A stretch of DNA of 64,000 nt from Blastococcus atacamensis (GCF_002938425.1 NZ_POQU01000007.1:1-64000), one strand, 5' to 3'; shown: positions 16,433 to 24,726, numbered from the stretch's first letter. Notes: generated by a model not told the origin, from the letters alone. Translations and numbers: made by a program.

Positions 16433-17700
16433 CGGCCACCTCCCGGGGCGACTCGTGCTGCCCGGCGGGCCCGTAGGTAGAGCACGGGTCCGGCGAGCAG
16501 GCCCAGCAACTCCTGCAGCATCGCACCGCGGGGGGCGGCGGTGGCCTCGGTCAGTCGTTCCTCCGTCGTCGAGCGGATGGCGGTCATGCGGCGCAGCCCG
16601 AGCGGGACCCGCACAAGGACCTCGCGCCGGGTCCCGGCCTGGAGCAGGCACTTGGTCATGAAGGCCGACAGCCCGGTGCCGTACCCGAACATCTGCCGGA
16701 GCAGGCCTGCGTCGTCGGCCCGGTGGTGGTGCCAGACGAGGGCGGCCGGTGAGTAGGCGATGGCGCGCCCGGCCCGGAGCACCCGCACGAAGATGTCGAG
16801 GTCCTCTCCCCCGCGGGTGAGGGTGCCCGCGCCGAGCGCCTCGTCGAAGCCGCCGAGGGCGAGCAGGTGCTCCCGGTCGAAGGCCATGTCGGCCCCGGTG
16901 CCGAACACGCCCGGCGAGTAGGGGAAGAGGGGGTCGTCGGCGGCGGCCCCGCCCAGGGCGAACAGCTGCGGCTCGCAGCGGGTGGACCAGGAGGCGGCCC
17001 GCGCGTCGAAGTACTCCTCCGCGGCACCGGAGATCTCCGCCGTGGCGACCAGGCCGGTCACGCACCCGACGTCCGGTGACTGACGGAAGCCACGCACGAG
17101 GCCGTCGACCCAGCGCGGGTCCACCGAGACGTCGTCGTCGGTGTAGGCGAGCCACCTGCCGCGCGCCTCGACCAGCCCGCGGTTCCGGGCGCGGGAGAGG
17201 CCCGGGCGCGGCTCCACGACGTACCGGAAGCGAGGGTCGGCCGCGGCGACGGCGTCGACCACCCGGCGGGTGCTGTCGTCGCTCGGGGCGTTGTCGACGA
17301 CGAGGATCTCCAGCCGCGGATAGGTCAGCTCCCGCAGCCGACCGAGGCAGCCGGCGAGCTGACCGGCGCGGCCCCGGGTGCAGACGACGACGGTGACCAA
17401 CTCCGCACCGTCGACCCGGTTGGGACAGCCGGCGCCCGCCGCCGGGTAGGGCCGCGACGCCACCAGGCCCTCTTCGGCGAGGTGGGCGGCGATCCGTTCG
17501 CCGAACGCCGCCTCGGCCAGCGGGAGCAGCGCCTCCGGGGCGGCCTCGGCCGACGGCAGGGTGAGGTAGCCGAGCGGGTCGCCGTGCAGCCGCACCAGGA
17601 CGCGGGCCGTGCGGGAGCCGGCCGACGGCGTGACGCCGCGCGGCGGCGAGGAGTCGGCCAACTCCCACTCGCAGCACCACGTGCCGCCGGAACCGGTCAT
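16429..17700 (-). CDS. Family 2 glycosyltransferase with N-terminal extension
   Basis: A 423-residue enzyme. The first ~100 residues, including a segment HGDPLGYLTLPSAEA, precede a GT-A domain starting at VTVVVCTRGRAGQLAGCLGRL. The metal motif is YTDDDVSVDPRW (DDD), and the acceptor region contains FGTGADMAFDREHLLALGGFDEAL and GGEDLDIFVRVL (the ED acid pair). A C-terminal amphipathic stretch may hold it to the membrane. The N-terminal extension plus GT2 arrangement is common in actinobacterial exopolysaccharide loci. ATG 17700 overlaps the stop of the flippase gene (ATGA); its own stop overlaps the next start. Confidence 0.8.
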   Translation of the reverse strand: MTGSGGTWCCEWELADSSPPRGVTPSAGSRTARVLVRLHGDPLGYLTLPSAEAAPEALLPLAEAAFGERIAAHLAEEGLVASRPYPAAGAGCPNRVDGAELVTVVVCTRGRAGQLAGCLGRLRELTYPRLEILVVDNAPSDDSTRRVVDAVAAADPRFRYVVEPRPGLSRARNRGLVEARGRWLAYTDDDVSVDPRWVDGLVRGFRQSPDVGCVTGLVATAEISGAAEEYFDARAASWSTRCEPQLFALGGAAADDPLFPYSPGVFGTGADMAFDREHLLALGGFDEALGAGTLTRGGEDLDIFVRVLRAGRAIAYSPAALVWHHHRADDAGLLRQMFGYGTGLSAFMTKCLLQAGTRREVLVRVPLGLRRMTAIRSTTEERLTEATAAPRGAMLQELLGLLAGPVLYLRARRAARVAPGGGR

Positions 17701-19163
17701 GCCTGCTCCGCCTTCGGCGACCGGATGCGGCTGTAGGCCAGCCAGAACCACGCGAGGCAGGCGACGGCGAGCGCCGTCCGTGACACGGTGCCCCCGATCC
17801 CGGTCGGCAGCTCGACCACCGCCAGGGCGAGCGCCATTCCGGCGAGGGCCTGCACGAGGCCGGCGCGGCGCGTGCCGAACGGCCGGCCGCGCGTGGGCAG
17901 CAGCAGGAGGAGGTGCTGCACCGAGTAGGCGACCAGGGTGGCCAGTGCGGCGCCGAGGATGCCCAGCGGCGGGATCCACCACAGGTTCAGGACCACGTTC
18001 ACGACCGAGGCGACAACGGCGGCCGCGGCGATCGTCCGCGACCGGGACGCCATGAGCAGGGTGCGGGTCGCCGAGAGACCGGCCGTGTAGGGAACCGCGC
18101 TGACGATGACGACCGCCGTCACCAGCAGCAGCCCGTCGGGGCGGTACTCGGCGGGCGCCCACACGGCCAGGACCAGCGGGGCGGCCACGGAGAGCCCGAC
18201 CATCACCGGCGCCAGCAGTCGGTAGAGCGCATCCCGGCTGGCGGTGATGACGGCGTCCCCGTCGGCTCCGGATCCGGCGGCGAAGAACCGCGGCAGCCAG
18301 ACGGAGTTCAGCACGCTGAGCACGAGCATCGGCAGGGCGGCGATGTTGTAGGCCACCGAGTACTGGGCGACGGCGGTCTGGCCGAGCTCCTCCTGGAGGA
18401 GGAAGCGGTCGGCGGCGCCCAGCACGAACGAGCCCAGCATCGCCGGCACCAGCGGCAGGCCGAAGATCAGCGCTCCGCGGGCCAGGTCCCGGTCGCGCAG
18501 CCGCACCGTCCGCATCCGGGTGAGGCCCACCCCGACGACGACGGCCGCGGCCGTGGCGGCCAGGCGGCCGAGCACGAACGCCTCGGCGGTCGGCGCCAGC
18601 GCGATCAGCAGGACCAGGCTGAGCACCTCGGCGACCACCGACTGCAGCAGGCTGACGACGCTGAACCCGAGCAGCCGGTCCTGGCTGCGGAGCAGCGCGA
18701 GGACGGTGGCGGTGACCGCCGACGTCCCGGCCCACAGGACGGCGAGGCGCACGGCGCCCTCGTAGTCGCCGAACCCGAGCGCGGGGCTCCACAGCGGCCC
18801 GGTGAGCTCGGCGAGCGCGGTGACCGCGACGGCGCCGAGGAGCGCGAGGGTGACCAGCCGCCGGGCGGCGTCGATGCCGCGGTCCTCGAAGTACTTCTGG
18901 ACGGCGACCTGCAGGCCGAGGCCCCCGAGCACGTAGAGCACCTGCATGAGCGCGTTGGCCGCGGCGAAGGCGCCGTACTCGGGGGCGCCGAGCAACCGGG
19001 TGGCCAGCGGGGTGGCCAGCGCGGCGACGAGCACCTGCAGGAACCAGAACAGCAGGTAGAGCGAGTCGCGGCCGAACATGCCCTGCAGGGCCGAGGTGAC
19101 GTCGGGGCGCTGCTCGGCGGGCACCGTCCGGGGCGGGGAGCCGACCGGCCCGGGCGGGGTCAC
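17697..19163 (-). CDS. Polysaccharide flippase (Wzx/MATE-like)
   Basis: A 488-residue protein with about 14 hydrophobic helices, typical of the MOP superfamily flippases that move lipid-linked repeat units across the membrane. The first helix region FGRDSLYLLFWFLQVLVAALATPLATRLLGAPEYGAF and the later GAADRFLL, QYSVAYNIAALPML and AALATLVAYSVQ match the Wzx/RfbX pattern. Start GTG 19163 overlaps the stop of the upstream GT2-deacetylase gene (GTGA). With the adjacent glycosyltransferases and polytopic protein it would give a self-contained Wzx-dependent pathway. Confidence 0.8.
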   Translation of the reverse strand: MTPPGPVGSPPRTVPAEQRPDVTSALQGMFGRDSLYLLFWFLQVLVAALATPLATRLLGAPEYGAFAAANALMQVLYVLGGLGLQVAVQKYFEDRGIDAARRLVTLALLGAVAVTALAELTGPLWSPALGFGDYEGAVRLAVLWAGTSAVTATVLALLRSQDRLLGFSVVSLLQSVVAEVLSLVLLIALAPTAEAFVLGRLAATAAAVVVGVGLTRMRTVRLRDRDLARGALIFGLPLVPAMLGSFVLGAADRFLLQEELGQTAVAQYSVAYNIAALPMLVLSVLNSVWLPRFFAAGSGADGDAVITASRDALYRLLAPVMVGLSVAAPLVLAVWAPAEYRPDGLLLVTAVVIVSAVPYTAGLSATRTLLMASRSRTIAAAAVVASVVNVVLNLWWIPPLGILGAALATLVAYSVQHLLLLLPTRGRPFGTRRAGLVQALAGMALALAVVELPTGIGGTVSRTALAVACLAWFWLAYSRIRSPKAEQA

Positions 19164-20899
19164 GGCCGCCGCCCGGCCAGGGCGAGCAGCCGGCGGGCAA
19201 CGCCGCGGAGCTCCCGCTCGATCTCCTGGACGGGACGCCGTGCCGGGGCCAGGGCCGCGGCCACCAGCTGCTCCGGGGTCGTGTCGCGCCGGACCTCGAC
19301 GCGCGGAACGGCAAAGCGGCCGCGGGACGAGGTGGAGGACCGGCGACCCTCGAGGGCGAAGGCGGCGGCGTAGCCGGCGCGGCGGGTGGCGGCGCGGACC
19401 CGGGCATCGTGCTCGCCGTGCGGATAGGCCAGCACCGGCTCGAGCGGCAGCCCCAGGGCGGGCAGGTCGGCCAGCGGGGCGGCGAGCTCGTCGGCGAGCG
19501 TGGCGTCGTCGGCGTGCACCAGGTGGGCGTGGGTGCGGGAGTGGGCGCCGAGCGTCCAGCCCCGGCCGGTCAGCTCGTGCAGCTGCTGGGCGGTGAGCAG
19601 CTGCAGCTCGGGAGCGCCGCGGCGGGTGTCCCAGTCGTTGCGGCCGCCGATCTGGTCGCTGACCAGCAGCACGACCGCCGGGATGCCCCGCCGCTCCAGC
19701 AGCGGCGCGGCGGCGTGCAGCAGGCTGGCGTAGCCGTCGTCGAAGGTGAGCATCGCCGACCGCGGGGGCAGCGCGGCGCCGTCGAGGTAGGCGAGGAACT
19801 GCGCCAGGTCGATCCACGTGAAACCGGCGCCAGTGAGGGCGTCGAGGTGGCGTTCGAGCAGCTCGGGGCCGACGCACCAGGGGCCGACGACGGCGTCGTC
19901 GACGTCCTCGACGGCGTGATAGGCCAGCACGACCGGCCCCGCCGGAGCGGATCCGCCGGCCTCGGCGAAGCCCCGCCAGTACTGGGCGTCGCGCAGCCGG
20001 GTGAACAGCCAGCGGGTGAGCAGGTCGGCGGAGCCCGATCGGGCCCGGGCGACCACCGGCCCCGCGAGAGCGCGCCCTGCGCGGCCGGGGACGGCCGGCG
20101 CCCAGCGGCGCAGCAGGCGGCCCACCGGTGTGCCGGCACCGTGCTGCGCGGCGAGCATGGCGGCCAGCGACGGGTGCTTGCGCACCAGCACGGCGTCGGC
20201 CCGGCCGCCCTGCCGCCACTGGCGCAGGTACTGGTCGGGCGTGACCACGTAGCGCTGGTGGCTGACGGCGCCGGGGGCGTAGCGGATGTCGGCACCGGTC
20301 TCGATGAGCCGGTGCAGGAAGTCGGTGTCCTCGGCCCCGAAGGAGCCACCCTCGTTGAAGTGCTCGTCGAAGCCCCCGGCGGCGGCGAAGAGGTCCGCAC
20401 GCACCGACAGCTGTCCGGTCAGCAGGTCGCCCAGTGCCAGCCGGCCCCGGGTGCGGGTCAGCCGCTCGTGACGCAGCCGCACCCACCGCTCGACGCCGGG
20501 GGTGAGCAGGGTGGGGGGCGAGTCGGGGTGCACAGGGATGTGGCCGACGGCGCCGTCGGCGCCGTCGCCGAGCACCGCGTCGTGCTCGACCAGGAGACGG
20601 GGGTCGGCGACCATGTCGTCGTCGAGGAAGAGCAGGTACTCGCCGCGGGCGTGCGCGGCGCCGTTGTTGCGCGCGGCGGCCGCACCCCCGTTGGGCTGCT
20701 CGACGACGGTCACCGGGAACGGAAGGGTCAGGGCGCGGGCCGCCTCGGCGCTGCCGTCGGTGGAGCCGTCGACGACCACGACGAGCTCGACCGGCCATGG
20801 GGTGTCGAGGCCACCCAGCGAGGTGAGCGTCTGCAGGAGGACGTCGCGCCGCTGGTACGTGGGCACGACGATGCTGAAACGACACCTTCTCTCGCTCAC
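19160..20899 (-). CDS. Fusion of a family 2 glycosyltransferase and a NodB-type polysaccharide deacetylase
   Basis: A 579-residue two-domain protein, first gene of the operon. Residues ~1-280 are a GT2 enzyme: FSIVVPTYQRRDVLL, VVVDGSTDGSAE, FLDDDMVADPRL (metal site), AEDTDFLHRL (catalytic acid). Residues ~330-540 are a carbohydrate esterase 4 domain: VVLAYHAVEDVDD, the catalytic LTFDDGYASLL, the metal-binding GAHSRTHAHL (H-x3-H), and a C-terminal AYPHGEHD. It could both polymerise and de-N-acetylate a hexosamine polymer, as separate enzymes do in PNAG or cellulose-like systems, but neither substrate is shown. Start GTG 20899 follows GGAGGAGCGGG. Confidence 0.8.
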   Translation of the reverse strand: MSERRCRFSIVVPTYQRRDVLLQTLTSLGGLDTPWPVELVVVVDGSTDGSAEAARALTLPFPVTVVEQPNGGAAAARNNGAAHARGEYLLFLDDDMVADPRLLVEHDAVLGDGADGAVGHIPVHPDSPPTLLTPGVERWVRLRHERLTRTRGRLALGDLLTGQLSVRADLFAAAGGFDEHFNEGGSFGAEDTDFLHRLIETGADIRYAPGAVSHQRYVVTPDQYLRQWRQGGRADAVLVRKHPSLAAMLAAQHGAGTPVGRLLRRWAPAVPGRAGRALAGPVVARARSGSADLLTRWLFTRLRDAQYWRGFAEAGGSAPAGPVVLAYHAVEDVDDAVVGPWCVGPELLERHLDALTGAGFTWIDLAQFLAYLDGAALPPRSAMLTFDDGYASLLHAAAPLLERRGIPAVVLLVSDQIGGRNDWDTRRGAPELQLLTAQQLHELTGRGWTLGAHSRTHAHLVHADDATLADELAAPLADLPALGLPLEPVLAYPHGEHDARVRAATRRAGYAAAFALEGRRSSTSSRGRFAVPRVEVRRDTTPEQLVAAALAPARRPVQEIERELRGVARRLLALAGRRP

Positions 20900-21025
20900 C
20901 GAGCCCGCTCCTCCGTCTGCCGTACCGGGCGCCGTTGGCCTCCCGACCTGCGAACGTACCTGCGCCGGAGGGCCCGGTCCTCCCGTGTTCACCAGCCCGA
21001 GGGAGGGGACGGCGACGTCCCACCA

Positions 21026-21039
21026 GTCACATCCGTCAC
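21026..21039 (+). promoter_or_regulatory. GTCAC direct-repeat motif, copy 1
   Basis: GTCACATCCGTCAC: two GTCAC pentamers 9 bases apart, in the region between the divergent GT2-deacetylase operon (start 20899, minus) and the small gene at 21158. The same 14-mer with one change occurs at 22355. It is a candidate regulator site; the regulator is unknown. Confidence 0.45.
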
Positions 21040-21056
21040 AGGCGGAACGGAAGGCT

Positions 21057-21074
21057 TCTTCGTGATCACGAAGA
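21057..21074. promoter_or_regulatory. 18-bp perfect palindrome
   Basis: TCTTCGTGATCACGAAGA is fully self-complementary with no spacer. It lies 158 bases upstream of the GT2-deacetylase operon start and 84 bases upstream of the gene at 21158, so it could be an operator for either. Confidence 0.5.
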
Positions 21075-21157
21075 GCGATACACACCCGGGGGGGTCGATG
21101 TCGTCGTGCGCAATCCACGGCGAGGTCATCCGTACGGCGGGGAACGGGAGTAGACCC

Positions 21158-21415
21158 GTGGGACTACACGCACGCCTGATCGCCGGGCGGCGAACGGAGA
21201 TCGGAGTGATCGAGGTGGCCCTGCCGCTGCTCAACGCGGAGATCGACGAGCCGCGGCCCGAGCGCATCCCGCTCCGGTCTGTGGGGCAGCACGCCGAGGG
21301 CACGAAGCGCCCGTCGGTGCTGCACGTGCACTGGTTCCGCTGGACCGGTGAGGACGCGTTCAGCGGCTCCTCGCTCTACACCTGCCGCTGCGGCCAGGTG
21401 CGCGCCTCCCTCTGA
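21158..21415 (+). CDS. Small CRCG-motif protein, copy 1
   Basis: An 85-residue soluble protein of unknown function. Its last ~30 residues read HVHWFRWTGEDAF, then a short Gly/Ser stretch, then SLYTCRCGQVRASL. The C-x-C-G pair could bind a metal. A 53-residue paralogue at 34121 ends in almost the same pattern, so this is a real conserved domain: HWFRW-x-GE-x2-F-x3-S-x-Y-x-CRCG-x-VR. GTG 21158 is preceded by GGAACGGGAG. It stands between the divergent glycan operon and a convergent membrane gene; a GRxxRLAD-type small membrane protein lies nearby, as in the second copy. Confidence 0.6.
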   Translation: MGLHARLIAGRRTEIGVIEVALPLLNAEIDEPRPERIPLRSVGQHAEGTKRPSVLHVHWFRWTGEDAFSGSSLYTCRCGQVRASL

Positions 21416-21425
21416 CCTCGCGGGT

Positions 21426-22289
21426 TCAGCGCGCGGGCTTCCCCAGCCCGGGACGCTGCGGGGCCAGCTCGAGGGACCGGGCGTCGTCCGTGCGGCGCAG
21501 CGCCCAGTCGGCCGGCAGCACGAGCCGCGGCGCGACACCGATGAGCACGGCCATCAGGAACGCGACGCCGGCCAGCGCCTCACCGGACTCCTCGACGAAG
21601 GTGGCAGCTGTCGCCAGTCCTCCCGGGACGGCGGTGGTCAGGGCGGAGAGCCCGACGGCGGCGACCGCGTAGCCGGCGAGGCTGCCCAGCACGCGGCGCC
21701 GGTCACGACGCTCGTGCCGGCTGAGGACCCAGAGCGTGACGACGACGGCAGCGGCGAGCAGGGCGCTCACGGCGACGGCCCCGGCGGAGCCGATCGAGTC
21801 GGCCATGCTGGTCATGGCGTCGACGTGGACGCTGCCGCCGGCCTTGACCGTGGCGATACCGGCCGCGACGACGGCGACCGCCAGCCACCAGGTGCGGCGA
21901 CCGGAGATGCGTGCGGCACCGGCGACCGCGGCGAGCGCGGCGGCGGCGAAGAGGAGTGCGACGAACATGCGCGGCAGCGACTGCTCGTCGTCCATCGACA
22001 GGAGCTGCGCGGTACGGCCGGTCGCCCCGGTCAGGCGGAGGACGAAGCCGGTGCCCATGAGCGCGACGGCGGCGGCCGCGAGAGCGACCCCGACCGGCGG
22101 CAGGGGAACGGCACGGCGGCGGACGCGGGCGGGCGCGACCACCGGAGCGGGCGCCAGGTCCTCGACGATGTTCGGCGCGACGGCCGAACGCTGATCGGCG
22201 AGCCGGATGCCGCGGCCGAGAAGGACGGCGGCGAGCGACGCCACGACGAGCCAGACGGTCAGTCCGACCGCGATCCAGAGCCACCACAC
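21426..22289 (-). CDS. Polytopic membrane protein with N-terminal GRGIRLAD module
   Basis: A ~287-residue protein with about 8 hydrophobic helices and no recognised family. Its N-terminus (a transmembrane helix, then LLGRGIRLADQR) is the same module as the two small membrane proteins at 22495 and 33900: a Trp, eleven residues, then G-R-x2-R-[LI]-A-D. Aligning that module favours GTG 22289 as the start, since W and GR then fall only two residues later than in the paralogues; an in-frame GTG at 22337 would add 16 residues. A cytoplasmic loop of ~50 residues rich in Pro/Val/Arg follows, then six or seven helices. Ten bases separate its stop from that of the convergent CRCG gene. Confidence 0.6.
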   Translation of the reverse strand: MWWLWIAVGLTVWLVVASLAAVLLGRGIRLADQRSAVAPNIVEDLAPAPVVAPARVRRRAVPLPPVGVALAAAAVALMGTGFVLRLTGATGRTAQLLSMDDEQSLPRMFVALLFAAAALAAVAGAARISGRRTWWLAVAVVAAGIATVKAGGSVHVDAMTSMADSIGSAGAVAVSALLAAAVVVTLWVLSRHERRDRRRVLGSLAGYAVAAVGLSALTTAVPGGLATAATFVEESGEALAGVAFLMAVLIGVAPRLVLPADWALRRTDDARSLELAPQRPGLGKPAR

Positions 22290-22354
22290 GAACTCTTCAT
22301 CGGCAGTTCCCGCGGAAACCTGACCCTTCCATGCCACTGACGGTCCGCATCCGT

Positions 22355-22368
22355 GTCACATGCGTCAC
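22355..22368 (+). promoter_or_regulatory. GTCAC direct-repeat motif, copy 2
   Basis: GTCACATGCGTCAC differs at one base from the motif at 21026. It lies in the divergent region between the membrane gene ending at 22289 or 22337 and the small membrane gene at 22495. Occurrence in two neighbouring promoter regions suggests one regulator for this group. Confidence 0.45.
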
Positions 22369-22494
22369 TTCGGGATGACTGAACCACTCGCGTTCTGGGT
22401 AGAAGCCGGACTCACTGAAGTGGTCGTCCGTTTTGGCAAGGCACGCCTGATCGGTCGGCTCTTCCCGGGCCTGGTCCTCCCGTAGGAAGAAGTC

Positions 22495-22704
22495 ATGAGC
22501 GCACTCTGGTTGGTCGCAGCAGCCTGGATGGCGGTGGCGTTGCTCCTGGCGATGGTCATCGGTCGCGCCGTGCGGATCGCCGACGACGCCGATGTGCTCG
22601 GTGAGCGGAACTTCGTCGTCGACGGCGACCCCCTGCAGGCGCCGGTTCCCGAGGCGTTCGCTGCCGCCGGCTCCTACGTCCCGCCGGCCCGCGGCATCGC
22701 CTGA
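22495..22704 (+). CDS. Small single-pass membrane protein, GRAVRIAD module (copy 1)
   Basis: A 69-residue protein. Residues 3-22 are one hydrophobic helix, directly followed by G23-R24-A-V-R27-I-A29-D30 and a ~35-residue hydrophilic tail. Trp11, Gly23, Arg24, Arg27, Ala29 and Asp30 are in exactly the same positions in the paralogue at 33900. ATG 22495 has a good ribosome site (TAGGAAGAAG). No function is known for the family. It precedes the LCP gene by 105 bases; LCP-like sequence also accompanies the other copy, which hints at a link with cell-wall polymer attachment (inference). Confidence 0.65.
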   Translation: MSALWLVAAAWMAVALLLAMVIGRAVRIADDADVLGERNFVVDGDPLQAPVPEAFAAAGSYVPPARGIA

Positions 22705-22809
22705 CCGACTCTCGACCTCGTCGCACCTGCCTCCTCGGAGGTACGAAGCCTTCGCGTGCCGCGATTCTGCGCCTACCCTTCTGCCCGAGCAGGAGCAGAC
22801 GGGGGCCCC

Positions 22810-23949
22810 ATGAACACCGACGATCCGGGCGCGCAACGCCCTGCAGATTCCGGCACGAACGCCGCTGCTCACGACCGCACACGCGACGACGGTCCCCTGG
22901 ATCTGGTCGACCTCTCCGACGACGAGGAAACCGCTCCTCCGCAGCGCCATCGGCTCCGCCGGACGCTCATCGTCGTCGGCTCGCTGGTGCTGGTCCTCTC
23001 ACTGGTCGTGGGCGGTGTCGCCCTGTTCCTCGTGAACCGGTACGCAGGGAACGTGGAGCGGGTGGGCGACGTCTTCGCCGATCTGGAGGAGGACTCCCGT
23101 CCCGCGCCCGCCACTCCGGTGGATGCGGCCGGGGAGCCCCCGCTGACCTTCCTGCTGGTCGGCTCCGACACCCGCACCGCCCCGGCGGAGGGAGAGCTGC
23201 CCGGGGGCCGCTCCGACGCGATCATGCTCGTGCGGTTCACGGGCGACCGGCAGCACGCGCAGCTGATCTCCATCCCCCGCGACAGCTGGGTCGAGATCCC
23301 CGGCCGCGGCATGGACAAGATCAACGCCTCGTACGCGTTCGGCGGGCCGAGCCTGCTCATCCAGACCGTCGAGCAGCTCACGCAGCTGCGCATCGACCAC
23401 TACGTGGCCATCGACTTCGAGGGCCTGATCCAGGTGACCGACGACCTGGGTGGGGTCGACGTCGTCGTCGCGCAGACCACGACCAACGGGCCGTACACCT
23501 TCGAGGCCGGGCTGAACCACCTCGACGGCGACCAGGCCCGCTGGTACCTCGGTCAGCGCTATGGCCTACCGGGTGGCGACTTCGACCGCGTCAAGCGGCA
23601 GCAGCAGTACCTGCAGGCGATGTTCGGGAAGCTGTTCAGCTCCGACACCTTCAGCAGCCCGGCCCGGCTGGACGGCGCGCTGCGCGCGGTCACCAGCGCC
23701 GTCGCCGTGGACGACGGCCTCGGCAACGCCGACATGGTGTCGCTGGCGTACTCGCTGCGCGGGGTGACGCCGGAGAACATCGACTTCTTCACCGCTCCGG
23801 TGCGCGGCACCGGCAGGGAGGGTCCGGCGAGCGTCGTCTACCTGGACGACACCGCGGCCGACCGCATGTGGGAGTACCTCCGCAACGACTCCCTGGGGCA
23901 GAACGCCGCCGAGTTCGCCGACGACGCGCTGCCGGAGGTGCCCCGCTAG
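22810..23949 (+). CDS. LytR-CpsA-Psr (LCP) family glycopolymer ligase
   Basis: A 379-residue type II membrane protein. A ~50-residue acidic cytoplasmic N-terminus precedes one helix (TLIVVGSLVLVLSLVVGGVALFL cut short here), and the LCP domain runs from ~residue 110. Hallmarks are FLLVGSDTR, GRSDAIMLVRF, ISIPRDSWVEIPG, MDKINASYAFGG and the Arg-rich GGDFDRVKRQQ. LCP enzymes transfer polyprenyl-linked glycopolymers to peptidoglycan, here presumably one of the polysaccharides made by the neighbouring loci. Start ATG 22810 is preceded by GACGGGGGCCCC. Seven bases after its stop lies the 3' end of a decayed rfbD fragment in the opposite orientation. Confidence 0.88.
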   Translation: MNTDDPGAQRPADSGTNAAAHDRTRDDGPLDLVDLSDDEETAPPQRHRLRRTLIVVGSLVLVLSLVVGGVALFLVNRYAGNVERVGDVFADLEEDSRPAPATPVDAAGEPPLTFLLVGSDTRTAPAEGELPGGRSDAIMLVRFTGDRQHAQLISIPRDSWVEIPGRGMDKINASYAFGGPSLLIQTVEQLTQLRIDHYVAIDFEGLIQVTDDLGGVDVVVAQTTTNGPYTFEAGLNHLDGDQARWYLGQRYGLPGGDFDRVKRQQQYLQAMFGKLFSSDTFSSPARLDGALRAVTSAVAVDDGLGNADMVSLAYSLRGVTPENIDFFTAPVRGTGREGPASVVYLDDTAADRMWEYLRNDSLGQNAAEFADDALPEVPR

Positions 23950-23955
23950 GTGTAG

Positions 23956-24060
23956 CTAGGCAGCAGGTGCAGCGATGCACTCCGCCAGTGCGACGCGCCA
24001 GTCCCCGCTGGCGGCAGCCCGCGCGGTGGATCCTCGCGAGATCCAGCGCGCCCGTGAGTG
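23956..24060 (-). pseudogene. Remnant of an rfbD-like dTDP-4-dehydrorhamnose reductase, 3' end only
   Basis: On the minus strand about 105 bases encode LDLARIHRAG in one frame and DWRVALAEC...A-A-stop in the next. They align with the end of the intact rfbD at 30740 (LDLVKIHRAG, then DWRVGLQSH...stop). A single-base length difference shifts the frame between the two parts. The rest of the gene is absent: the fragment directly abuts the 3' end of the GntR gene. It marks the left junction of the catabolic island at 24070-30576. Confidence 0.65.
23991..24054 (+). repeat. Left copy of an imperfect direct repeat flanking the catabolic island
   Basis: Shares with 30772-30834 a 13-base identical block, an 11/12-base divergent spacer, a 17-base identical block (AGCCCGCGCGGTGGATC) and a further 22 bases with about 14 matches. 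Both copies have the same orientation and derive from the 3' end of rfbD. They bracket the GntR-to-MFS cluster. Confidence 0.7.
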
Positions 24061-24069
24061 ACCGCGGCG

Positions 24070-24726
24070 TCAGCCGGCCCACTCCCGCTCGGCACGCAGC
24101 CGAGCGTTGATGACGTGGGCGGAGGCGGCGGCATGGGCGGCGCGCGGGTCGCCGGCCGTGACGGCCTCGAGGACGGCCTGGTGCTCCGCCACGGCCTTGT
24201 GCTGGCTGCCACCCCACGCCGCGGAGTAGGTGGCCACGACGACGCGGGCCTGCACGCGTTCGAGGTGCTCGATCAGCACGGGGTTGCCCGACCACGTCTG
24301 GATGGCCTGGTGGAATTCGAGGTCGGCCTTGCGCGCCGTCCTGATGTTCCCGCTGGAGACGGCGGTCTCGTAGGCACTGTGGAGGCCGCGCAGGGCGGCG
24401 CGCTGCTCGTCGGTCAGCCGAGGCGTCGCCAGCTCGGCCGCCAGCCCCTCCAGCGGGGCCCGGACCTCCAGCGCGGCCAGGAGTTCGCTCCTGCTCATCG
24501 CGCGTACGACGACGCTGGCGCCGGCCTGCCCGAGCAGGCCCTCCGTGGTCAGCCGCTCGACGGCCGCGCGAACCGGACTGCGGCTCATGTTGAGCGCCTC
24601 GGAGAGCGCGACGACACTGAGCGTCTCGCCGGGGGCGAAGTCCCCGTCGAGGATGGCGGTGCGCAGGCGGGCGTGCGCGAGATCGGTGAGCGAGGACGGA
24701 CGGGCCACCGGCTCCAGCTGGACCAT
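24070..24726 (-). CDS. GntR-family transcriptional regulator, FCD (FadR) subfamily
   Basis: A 218-residue repressor. The N-terminal winged helix (SLTDLAHARLRTAILDGDFAPGE, then LSEALNMSRSPVRAAVERL) is the GntR domain. From residue ~85 the all-helical FCD domain follows, with the metal/ligand histidines in DLEFHQAI, AEHQAV and HVINARL. FCD regulators sense small organic acids such as lactate, glycolate or keto-acids. It is divergent from the FMN oxidase gene, and the 158-base gap contains TGCAT-N5-ATGCA (24812), a motif found again before the MFS gene. It probably controls this catabolic cluster and itself. Confidence 0.85.
   Translation of the reverse strand: MVQLEPVARPSSLTDLAHARLRTAILDGDFAPGETLSVVALSEALNMSRSPVRAAVERLTTEGLLGQAGASVVVRAMSRSELLAALEVRAPLEGLAAELATPRLTDEQRAALRGLHSAYETAVSSGNIRTARKADLEFHQAIQTWSGNPVLIEHLERVQARVVVATYSAAWGGSQHKAVAEHQAVLEAVTAGDPRAAHAAASAHVINARLRAEREWAG

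Noticed and set aside
22375-22485. A 36-codon frame between the GTCAC element and the small membrane gene at 22495, sharing the 13-mer GCACGCCTGATCG with the CRCG gene.
   Set aside because: No ribosome site and unusual codons; the shared 13-mer may be chance or a regulatory element. Not strong enough to call a gene.
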